A DNA stretch of 64,000 nucleotides from Russula earlei (Eukaryota > Basidiomycota > Agaricomycetes > Russulales > Russulaceae), in NCBI GenBank assembly GCA_025769875.1, contig JAGFNK010000029.1, positions 1 to 64,000 on the forward strand, read 5' to 3'. The stretch's first letter is position 1. The number at the start of each line of letters is the position of its first letter. The notes under the pieces were generated by a model that saw nothing but the letters and a program-made list of their open reading frames with translations, had not been told where the DNA came from and made no database searches. Shown piece after piece: positions 55,614-64,000 of this stretch. Both the position numbers and the translations under genes were made by a program.

Positions 55614-56441
55614 TGTTATGAACCAAGGCCAGGTCCTGGCCATAGATGGTCCTATTTCACTCAAGAGAGACCTCTCTCACTTTGCATTACCAACTCCCTT
55701 CCATTTTCTGGGCTATCCCTCCTGCGGTGCAAGATATCGCTATTGCAAAGGCACTATAACACGACCAGGCACCCGTTTCCTAATCGGGTAATCATCGCGT
55801 GGCAGCCACATGGTCACCCAGCCACCAGGAACCCAAAACAGTGGCACAAACTCTTAGAAACTGTTGCATAACTCATCTGACATCATCAAGGCTCCAATGA
55901 CATCATGGCTGACTGAGCAACTCCACAGTGACCTCATAGGCTCACTAAGTGCTCCACAGTGACATCATAATGATGTCATCGCTCCACAATGATCAGTAAT
56001 ATGCTCAGTAAGCCTGAAACCTGACACAAGCAAGTTTATGCCTCTGTAGTCCTATTGGATGGTACCAAAGAGTCTAGAATAGTCTCAGTTCTTTGTAATT
56101 GACCCTGTACACTGTATATAAGCCCTGATGAAGCATGGCAATCGTCAGACTGTCCATTTGTGATACTCTCATCTTCCTGGGTACTCCCCTGCGACTGCTC
56201 AGTCTAAAGTCCTCCCTCATCTTCAAGGTACTCTTCAACAACCGCCTTGTTTAAAGCCCCTTGCTGCACTGGCCTCTACTCTTCGCCTCTGCCTCCTGCA
56301 ACACGTACCAGTCCCCATCTGGTATCTTCTAGTCATTTGGCTCGTCCTCCTGTTCAACGCCGTTTACGCCGCGTACCGTCTGTTCCGACCCTTGCCCACC
56401 TGCTCCTGAGTCCTTAGTGATCAACAGTACGTGTATTGACA
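55614..56441 (+). repeat. Solo LTR family F, copy 3
   Basis: 828 bp, TGTTATGAACC..GTGTATTGACA, duplication AATTG at 55609-55613 and 56442-56446. Opposite orientation to copies 1 and 2. TATATAAGCCC near 56114. Confidence 0.97.
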
Positions 56442-56446
56442 AATTG

Positions 56447-57360
56447 GGGGGCAAATGGGGTGTGTGGATGACTTGTTGGCCTGACAGGTGGCACAACCCC
56501 AAATGTAATCCCAAATGAAGTAGCCCATTTTAGGCCACCAGAAGGACTCTTGGATTGAGTACAAAGTTCAAGCATTTCCTGTATGTCCTCAGAGGATGCT
56601 GTCATGATACGTGTGTAAAATCTTTCATAAGAGGGGTTCTTGATATGGCACCACCAATTTTCCTTCTTTGAACAGTACACCATCCTCTTCTTGTAAATTA
56701 TGTTTGATTTTCCACATAAGTAGATCTGGTTGTCAGCTTTTTTGTTCTTGTAAGACTTGTTCATATAGGTCTTCTGTGTGGAGTGTGCGAATAAAACATT
56801 TGTTGGGGAGTGCCGTGATGTTTTGGTTATCTCCTGACCCATCATTATGGTCAGGTCATCATGAGAGGGCATCTGCACAATTGGAAATTCTGGGTTTGTG
56901 GTGGATTTCAAAATGATAATCTGCAAGTGTGGAAATGTAACCTGCAATTCTTCAGTTAATTTTATGGGGGAGTCGGTAGTGGGCAAGGTTGGCATGATCT
57001 GTAAAGATCTTGATAGGGTGCTTTGTTCCAACCAACAGGTACTGCCAATGTTGAAGTGCAAGGATCAAGGCTAGAAACTCCCTATCCCAGACTGGGTAGT
57101 TTCTTTCTGCTTCATTGAATGCATGTGACATGTTTCTGATCATTCTTCTTTTTCCCCTTGAATCCTTTTGGAATTGGACTGCTCCAGTGGCAAACTGTGA
57201 GGCATCAGTTTCCAATTCGTATGGGAGGTCGGGGTTGACAGTGTAGAGCTCAGGGTCATTGCAGACTGCCAATATTAAAGTTTCCAGGGCGATGGTTGCT
57301 TCTGGGGTCCAGAGAAAGGGGGTTCCTTTCTTGACCATGGAAAAAATGGGGCGAGCAATT
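56447..57360 (-). pseudogene. Gypsy-H RNase H and integrase zinc region
   Basis: RNase H: PYELETDASQFATGAVQFQK, ERNYPVWDREFLALILALQH and IKIFTDHANLAHYRLPHKIN (57230-56955) with Asp-Glu-Asp kept. A frameshift then leads to residues such as ALSRRPD-like DALS (near 56860) and integrase HHCC-like sequence near 56540 (CATCQ-like). Confidence 0.8.
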
Positions 57361-58190
57361 TTAGTGAAGTCTCGGATAAATGGTCATTGGTAATTGAGGG
57401 TGCCCATGATTTGTTGTACTTGTTTCAGGCTGTTAGGGGGTCTCAGCCAGTTCTTGAGGCTGTCCATTTTGACTGGGTCAATTTTGAGGGTTCCTTGGTT
57501 GATCCAAAAGCCCAGAAAATCAATTTCTTTTTGTTCAAATGCGCACTTGGATGCCTTTAAAAAATAAGAGTCCCTTTTGAGGAGATCAAGGAATTCATGA
57601 GTGATTTGTCAGTGGAGGTGTTCTTCTCCTGACCCTGTGGCTATTGCTATGTTGTCCAGGTAGTTGCAGGTGTTTTCCAGGTATTTGAGAAGCCAGGGTC
57701 TGAGTGTGTGGTTCATTGCTCATTGGAAGGCCGCCGGGGCATTGGTGAATCCAAAACCCATTACCATAGGAATGAATGTGCCAAACTGGTTTTTGAACGC
57801 TCCCTTGTGCCAGTCTTCTGGATGGATCAGGATGTTGTTGTAACTGGCTCTGACATCAAACTTGCTAAAGGTGGTCTTGCCCCTTAGTCGGTGTAGTTAT
57901 TCTTCCATGTTTGGTAAGGCGTGGTAATCAGGGACTGTGGCATTGTTGAGTTTTCAGTAGTCTACTACCATTTGTGGGGTGGTGCCATCCTTCTTTTGGA
58001 CAAAGAAGACAGGGGATATGAAGTCTGAAAGGCCATCTTTGATGAAGCCTTTGGCTAGAACTTCTTGTATTTGTCTTGATAGTTCCTGTTTCTCGTTATG
58101 GGGGAGAGGGTAAGTTCAGCAATCCAGTAACTTAGGGGTGTCCAGTTTCAGTGTGATTCTGAAGTTGAGTTCTTTTCAACTGGGTGGGAG
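57361..58190 (-). pseudogene. Gypsy-H reverse transcriptase with TGA stops
   Basis: Frame is mostly conserved: SDFISPVFFVQKKDGTTPQM, VVDY*KLNNATVPDYHALPN, FSKFDVRASYNNILIHPEDW, MGFGFTNAPAAFQ*AMNH, the catalytic NYLDNIAIATGSGEEHLH, FLKASKCAFEQKEIDFLGF and IMGTLNYQ*PFIRDFTKIA. Stops at 57954-57956, 57720-57722, 57609-57611 and 57384-57386 are all TGA; the first replaces the invariant Arg of VDYR. The catalytic YLDD is YLDN here. Confidence 0.85.
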
Positions 58191-58832
58191 TCATTTGGCT
58201 GCTTCTTTTGAGAAGACCTTTTGGTGGCATGAGTATTCTGGGGGAATGGTGGTTGTTCTTATTTGTGCAACCCACATTTTTGGTGGGTTTGTTAAAGGTA
58301 TGGGGGTGAGAAGGACCCCTAGATGGTTTCTAAGGCAACCAGTGCTCCAGTTAACAAGGGGGTTTAATGCCTTTAAGAAGGGGTAATTGAGGATCATTCT
58401 TTCTTCTCCCAAATTGGTGACATAAAAGGTGAGAAGTCATGTGGTTGGGCCATGTCATACAGCCATATGAGCATAATGGGTTAGTGCTCCTCCTTGATTG
58501 CTAGTGCCATCCACATTGATGATGGGTCTGGGGGTTCTGAGGGTCCGAAGTGGGATTTGTAAATTTCCCATGATTCCTTTGCTGATGAAATTTTCCATTG
58601 CTCTGCTGTCAAGGAGTGCTTGACCAGTCTTTCCATTGGTTAACATAAAAGGAAATTTCATTGAGTTTTCTTTATGGTTGACAATGGTATCTATTTGGGC
58701 CTCTGTGCCAACTGTTGCACTTTGGCCTAGAGAAAATCCTCTTTGAGGATGAGGTCCCAAATTTTAGCTCATTCTTTGGCTGGCAGGGCTTTCATGCAGG
58801 CTACCATAGAAGCCAGTTCTTCTTCTTTAGAT
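58191..58832 (-). pseudogene. Gypsy-H protease region
   Basis: QALLDSRAMENFISKGIMGN (58620-58560) corresponds to ALLDSGAxxNFIS with Gly changed to Arg, and MILNYPFLKALNPLVNWSTG (58400-58340) to the ILGxPFL end. Upstream SKEEELASMVACMKALPAKE is the Gag-protease boundary, joined to the Gag frame when LTR-C copy 4 is removed. Confidence 0.75.
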
Positions 58833-58837
58833 GGTTC

Positions 58838-60555
58838 TGTCACGGTAATGAGCCATGTCAGTTCTCAAGCCTGAAGTTGAGTTGATGATAAAGTGTGTTT
58901 TGATAAATGGGCTGGTTCCCATTGTAAAGAGTAAGGATCCCTGCAGCAGTCCAAGTGTTTTATGCTAAACAGGTTATGGCCAATAGACCCTTCCTAGTAT
59001 GACTTGGTCCATTGAGAAGCTAGGGTAAGTTTGTAATGGGATAGACTAGGGCTGGTTCCACTAGCTATATGCATTCAAGTCCATTGTAGACCTTGAACAT
59101 GCAGAGAGAGGAAGGTATCTCTTGAAGGAGGAGAGCTCTTCTCAGTAGAGTGAAGAGAGACTCTTAGGGGAGGAAGGGAAGGGTGAAGAGTAGATGGTGG
59201 ATGGTGTGTGTGTGTGTGTGAAGAGTTGATAAAATGGAGAGGTAGATTTGGTTTGAGGATTAGGAGTTGTGTGGGTTGCAGGTGAATGTGTTGGACAAGA
59301 GTAGGTTGGATTCTACAAGAGACCAAGCTTAGGGCTTTGGTCACAAAGTACTGAGCTTATATATACAGGAGAAGTGCAGCAATAGCTGCGCTTTGACTGT
59401 GCTACTAGTATAGTAGGAGTCATAATTAGTAGGAGTCATAGAAATGAGGCCATGAATGAGTCAGAACCAAGTGACTGTGCTGCACAGTAAGTGCACAGCA
59501 TTGCACAGTCAAAACTGTGCAGTAAGTATAAAGGAGAAGAGAACCAAACAAAGGGAAAGTAACAGCAATCCAGTGTTACCTGGACATGTATGGATCACAT
59601 GATAACACCAAAGAGATCACAAGACATAAGAGATCATGAGACCAGTAAGTAAAGGGACGTGCAAAGTGTCAAGACACATACTGCTGATCACTAAGGACTC
59701 AGGAGCAGGTGGGCAAGGGTCAGAACAGATGGTACATGGCGTAAACGGCGTTGAACAGGAGGATGAGCCAAATGACTAGAAGATACTAGATGGGGACTGG
59801 TACGTGTTGCAGAAGGCAGAGGTGAAGAGTAGAGGCCAGTGCAGCAAGGGGTTTTAAACAAGGTGGTCGTTGAAGAGTACCTTGAAGATGAGGGAGGACT
59901 TTAGACTGAGCAGTCGCAGGGGAGTACCCAGGAAGATGAGAGTATCACAAATGGACAGTCTGACGATTTCCATGCTTCATCAGGGCTTATATACAGTGTA
60001 CAGGGTCAATTACAAAGAACTGGAACTATTCTAGACCCTTTGGTACCATCCAATAGGACTACAGAGGCATAAACTCGCTTGTGTCAAGTTTCAGGCTTAC
60101 TGAGCACATTACTGATCATTGTGGAGCGATGACATCATTATGATGTCACTGTGGAGCACTTAGTGAGCCTATGAGGTCACTGTGGAGTTGCTCAGTCAGC
60201 CATGATGTCATTGGAGCCTTGATGATGTCAGATGAGTTATGCAACAGTTTCTAAGAGTTTGTGCCGCTGTTTTGGGTTCTTGGTGGCTGAGTGACCATGT
60301 GGCTGCCATGCAATGATTACCCGATTTGGAAACGGGTGCCTGGTCATGTTACAGTACCTTTGCAATAGCAATATCTTGTACCGCAGGAGGGGTAGCCCAG
60401 GAAATGGAAGGGAGTTGGCAATGCAAAGTGAGAGAGGTCTCTCTTGAAGGAAATAGGACAATCTACAGCCAGGACCTGGCCTTGGTTTGTAACACAAAGG
60501 CAAGCAGTCCATAGCAAAAGGTATGAAGTAAATGTAAAAGGAAAATGTTGTAACA
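58838..60555 (-). repeat. Solo LTR family C, copy 4, with nested LTR-F
   Basis: TGTCACGGTAATG..TGTTGTAACA, duplication GGTTC at 58833-58837 and 60556-60560. LTR-F copy 2 lies inside; net length is 885 bp, as copy 1. A (TG)n run at 59206-59221 is specific to this copy. Confidence 0.97.
59667..60494 (-). repeat. LTR family F, copy 2
   Basis: 828 bp, TGTCAAGACACA..GGTTTGTAACA, duplication CAAAG at 59662-59666 and 60495-60499, nested in LTR-C copy 4. Confidence 0.97.
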
Positions 60556-60560
60556 GGTTC

Positions 60561-61808
60561 TGAGGTTGGTTCAGTGGTGCGAGCTTTGGAAGTAGTGGGG
60601 ATCAAGTTTTTGGGGCATTCCTGGCTGAGCTTTTTAAAGTTGGACTTGGCAACGTCCACTTGCTTTCAATCAGGGTGATGAGGCTTATGTTCTGAGGAGG
60701 AATGTGTGGTTTTCTTCCCCTTGAGTTTTTCTCTTATGGTAACAAATCATCAGTGCTGTCTTCTGGCTTCTTCCTTCCATTCTTGGAGAGTGGTAGGCCA
60801 GATGTCCCTGTTTAGGATTGCATGGTAAAGTCCACTTTTGAGCCCATTTTTGAAGCTTTCAATGGCAATTACGTCCATTTCCAGCCATCCTGTTTTGGTG
60901 AGGAGTTGTTCGAAGGTGGAAATGTAATCGTCAAGGGAATCCTTCATTTCATGTTTGACAAGAGCTGCTTGGGCATCTTCTTTTTCTGCTGTGTTGGTGA
61001 ACTTAAATGTGAAGTTGGTAACAAAATTGGTCCACAAGACTTTGTCATTTCGGTTGATAGGTTTCTGGGCCCTAGTTATTTTTTCTCTGAGGGTTGTCAC
61101 TTGTGAGTTTACCCAATCTTCCACCTTTTCCCCTTGAATATAGGAGAGAGCTAGGATGACCCTTTTAGAGGGGTCAATCATGACCGCTTTGTTGTCATTG
61201 AGCCCCCAGTAGAGGTTGAACTCCATGATGAAGTGTTTCATTTTGTTTCTTTTTTTTGCCCATGAAGACTGTGGGTTCTTTGCCACTAAGGGACCCATTG
61301 GTCCTTTGGGTGATCTGTGGTGCTTGTGCTGCAACTGGAGGTTGTGCAGCAACTTGGGCTGGAGCAGCTTGTGGGATTTGTGCCGCCATAGTGGTTTCAG
61401 GGGGGTTCTCTGTTTCAGGGGGTGTCTGTGGTTCCTGGTTCTCAGGAGGTATCTGAGTCTTGATGGTGTCTTCTGATTCAGGGGGTTCATGGTGGTTGCC
61501 TTCTGTGGAAGAGGCTTCTGAGTCTGTTGGGGGTTTGTAAAGGGGGTCATCTTCCCTCCAATAGCCTAATCCAAGGCTGTTCCTAATGAGTTCAAGGTCC
61601 TGCTGAGTGTAGAGCTGTCCTCTTCTGAGTTGTAGCTCAAACCAGCAGTTGTTGATAAATTCAACAGGTAGTTCTTTGTTGTTTTCAGTGGTAACGTAAC
61701 AAAGGAAGGTGTGGAAACTGTCCCAGGGGGCAGTTCCAACAATGTGTAGGGGAAGGTCTGGAGAAGGTCTAGGTTGGACGTGTATCCAGCAGTTTGGTGG
61801 TAGTTCAA
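60561..61808 (-). pseudogene. Gypsy-H Gag
   Basis: 61808-61566 and 61550-60750 are in the same frame, split by a stop. The second has a basic Pro/Gln-rich part, then the Gag core KRVILALSYIQGEKVEDWVN, NDKVLWTNFVTNFTFKFTNT and LDDYISTFEQLLTKTGW. A Ser/Thr-rich C-terminus continues to 60561. No clear CCHC knuckle. 61809-61847 is the leader with the primer-binding site next to the LTR. Confidence 0.85.
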
Positions 61809-61847
61809 GGTTGATCTCCAGAATGGAGTAGGAAGCTTAGCTTGTGT

Positions 61848-61978
61848 TACAGCATTGAAGCCATTGGAGCGTTAGCTCAGAGTTCAGTGGGGCCAAGTCC
61901 CTGTGACTTGGTTAAAAGGTTCAGTGGGGCCAGCTCAAAGAGACCAGATCAAGGGTTTAGCATCTCAAGGCTGAGTCT
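61848..61978 (-). repeat. 5' LTR of Gypsy-H, truncated by LTR-A
   Basis: TGTTACAGCATTGAAGCCATTGG.. aligns with the first 130 bp of 45333-45933, then LTR-A copy 6 begins at 61979. The remainder must lie beyond the window. Confidence 0.85.
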
Positions 61979-62411
61979 GTCAAGACTCACTGTAGAACTA
62001 TCCAGTTCAAGAGTGAGGAGTGAGTTTGAAGATGAGTCGATAGACATCTAAGACAGCGTGGGCAAGAAGTAGAGTCCAAAGCAGCACCAAATACCAGAGA
62101 GGTATAGTTACTGGTAGAGTCAAGCAGGCATGCAGGGAAGAAGCCAGAATGGTCACAAGGGGATGGTCCTTAAAGGAGTATCCCAGGGATAGAGAGTGCT
62201 GTAAACAAATGGACAGTCTGAAGACTGTCCGCTACTTTATTGAGCGCTTATATACTACAAGAGAATGAGCATGCTCAGTCATGCTCGGTAAGCTGCTGAG
62301 TAAGGAGGCTTCTCCTGATGAGTAAGAGCCTCTACTGTCCACATGTTCACTGCTTTAGTACACGTGTGAAGCACCTGATTCATTTGCTGTTAGTTAGTTT
62401 AGGGCTGGTTG
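61979..62411 (-). repeat. LTR family A, copy 6, partial
   Basis: Begins TGTCAAGACTC; has an internal deletion near 62266 and is interrupted after TTAGGGCTGGTTG by a reversed A copy. Confidence 0.85.
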
Positions 62412-62966
62412 TGTCATGAACCATTCTCTGGAGAGGGCCCTTGAAGGACCCTTTCTTATGAGAGGAAGCCCAGCCTCTATGGTGTCACCCTGTTCACACA
62501 AGCAAAAGGGGTGAGTAGAGGTGTCCACAATATTGCGCGCGCATTGTCATGTGAGCAGTTCTTGGCACAATCGACATACAACAAGCCCCACTTAAGGGCA
62601 ACCCTTCTAGCAATAAAGGACAGTATTAGGGCCTTCCTAAGGACCCTTTAGGATGACTCCAGGTGCTCTACAATAGACACTAACCTAGTATCAAAGACCC
62701 TACAACGCATTATTAGACCAACTCTAATAACTATAGAACAAACTATAAGGCAATACTAAGGACCTTAATAGAAGTATTAGGGTCGACTCTAAGGACCCTA
62801 ATAGAACTATATAAGGGCCTCATAAGATAACACTATTCCCTAAACCAAACTACAAGTCCTCAAATGACCAGCCCTAAACTAACTAACAGAAAATGAATCA
62901 GGTGCTCGCACATGCACTAAAGCAGTGAACACATGGACAGTGAAAGCTCTTGCTCATCAAGAGAAG
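62412..62966 (+). repeat. LTR family A, copy 7, partial, opposed to copy 6
   Basis: Starts TGTCATGAACC and runs to CATCAAGAGAAG, where the family-I LTR starts. The opposite end lies past the window edge, so its GGTTG target duplication cannot be confirmed. Confidence 0.85.
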
Positions 62967-63462
62967 TGTCACCAACTGGGGGCAGTGTCGCTGACAAATC
63001 AGTTCACGCATGAGACAAGCACAACGAGTCGAGCGAGACACTAAGTCTTCATGAGTTTCAGGGATCTCGGAGATGATATTGCCAAGGCAAATATGTTCCA
63101 TGGAGGAGGAGGATCGCTGAATAAGTCTTCGCGTAGAGAAGACTTATGAGTAGGGAAGATTTTGATTGAGTTGCTTGATGTCTTGCAAGCCTACAAGTCC
63201 TGAAGTTCGAAATCCAGTGATATTTCACAGGAGAACAAGCTTAGGGCTTGTTCTCTCTTACTGACAGGTTTATATAGACAGTATTGTCCTATATCAAATA
63301 GTAGACATGAAGTAGCAATGAGGCAGTCGAGACTGGAACATGCTGGAAAGTGGTGGTACATGCGAGGCCGAATGAGTCATGAGAACGTGTGGGAATTGTG
63401 AGGTCTGTCCAGGTAGGCTTGTCTGGTTGCCTGTCTGGTCCGATGGGCCGGTACTTGTGACA
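62967..63462 (-). repeat. LTR family I, 3' LTR of an element leaving the window
   Basis: 496 bp, TGTCACCAACTGG..TACTTGTGACA. Just beyond, on the minus strand, GTTAACAAGGGGGTGA is a polypurine tract, so the LTR is the 3' end of a minus-strand element whose body continues to the right. Confidence 0.85.
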
Positions 63463-64000
63463 TCACCCCCTTGTTAACGTCTAAGCAACATAGGGGAGGA
63501 TGGTGGAGTGGCAGCGATGAGTGTGGAAATGGATCTGGTCACGAGGGACTTCGGCACATTCTGTCAGTCTTACATCGTCGGTGGGGGTTTCTGCAATGGT
63601 CGGCCATGTGTCCATGGCGATGTAAGGAGGATTATGGCTGGCCACGAAATCACGTGTGGAAACGTGAACGCGACACGACGTGACGCCTATCCTCTCCCTT
63701 GCCTCAGCTCGCTTTCATCCCTTGCCAACAGCTGCACACACACACGCATGCACCCGCGACCTCTCTTGTGCCCAACTTCAAGCCCTTTCTACCAACCACG
63801 CGTATGCCAAACGCTCACAAGACACAATTGCGTGCCAGGCTGTCCGCCACCTGACCGCATTGCAGCCCTTGCCACCGACCACGCACCAACCTCACGAGCA
63901 CGCCTACCACCTCACACCCGACGTCAAGACCCGGATGACCGCATCGCCCACCCATCGCCATACGCGCACGCACCCCATGCTCCGGCACACGCGACGCGTT
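63463..64000. other. Internal end of the family-I element
   Basis: GC-rich. On the minus strand near 63560-63610 HGHMADHCRNPHRRC recalls the second half of a CCHC knuckle and, like the Gypsy-J tail, lies just before the 3' LTR. On the plus strand a frame from ATG 63517 is open to the window edge (161 codons, Pro/His/Arg-rich). Which strand is coding cannot be settled here. Confidence 0.4.

Larger units (their letters stand above)
45333..61978 (-). mobile_element. Gypsy-H, Ty3/gypsy chromovirus expanded by insertions
   Basis: Minus-strand element with its 3' LTR at the left and 5' LTR at the right. Gag, protease, RT, RNase H, integrase, chromodomain and tail occur in the right order. Six primary insertions with target duplications (Copia-G, LTR-C copy 3, LTR-F copies 1 and 3, LTR-C copy 4, and LTR-A copy 6 in the 5' LTR) split it. 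Removing the five internal ones leaves about 7.2 kb. Confidence 0.9.

Overview
The window looks like a transposon-dense piece of a filamentous fungal genome, most likely a basidiomycete of the Agaricomycetes type. The reasons are: broken genes with short GT..AG introns (45-101 bp), fragments of fungal genes (Rpn10, group III histidine kinase, a fungal transcription factor C-terminus, an RMND1/Mrx10-type protein), chromodomain Ty3/gypsy and Ty1/copia retrotransposons, and a SAP-like small protein gene of a kind I associate with Agaricomycetes. No bacterial features are seen. Family letters below (A, B, C...) are mine.

Layout. 1-600: a solo LTR (family I). 628-6040: a same-strand chain of broken gene fragments (unknown gene, transcription factor C-terminus, Rpn10, histidine kinase HAMP repeats, RMND1-like). 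6411-21310: a patchwork of LTR-A, Copia-K, Gypsy-J and Copia-1 pieces with solo LTRs inserted. 21311-29740: a 114-bp satellite array that flips orientation and has taken four separate insertions: a 297-bp TG..CA element holding a tRNA-like sequence, a 349-bp solo LTR, a 3.7-kb TA-flanked inverted-repeat element (M) that contains a second one (N) with an intact spliced SAP-like gene, and an LTR-A. 29939-38617: near full-length Gypsy-J with both LTRs and an unusual CCHC-containing tail after the chromodomain. 38618-42868: insertions five deep (LTR-A' > LTR-D > LTR-A > Tc1-like transposon > LTR-A), four of them with target duplications readable. 42869-45332: a decayed unknown gene and low-information sequence. 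45333-61978: Gypsy-H on the minus strand, about 7.2 kb of element expanded to 16.6 kb by Copia-G, three LTR-F, two LTR-C and one LTR-A copies. 61979-64000: two opposed LTR-A copies and the 3' end of a family-I element running off the window.

No multi-exon host gene is intact. The best preserved gene is the 135-residue SAP-like ORF in element N. Most retrotransposon reading frames keep their frame but carry stop codons, very often TGA where a conserved Arg (CGA) is expected, which suggests decay by CpG methylation and deamination. Coordinates of TG..CA elements and their 5-bp target duplications were read directly from the sequence; divergence and copy number elsewhere in the genome cannot be judged here.
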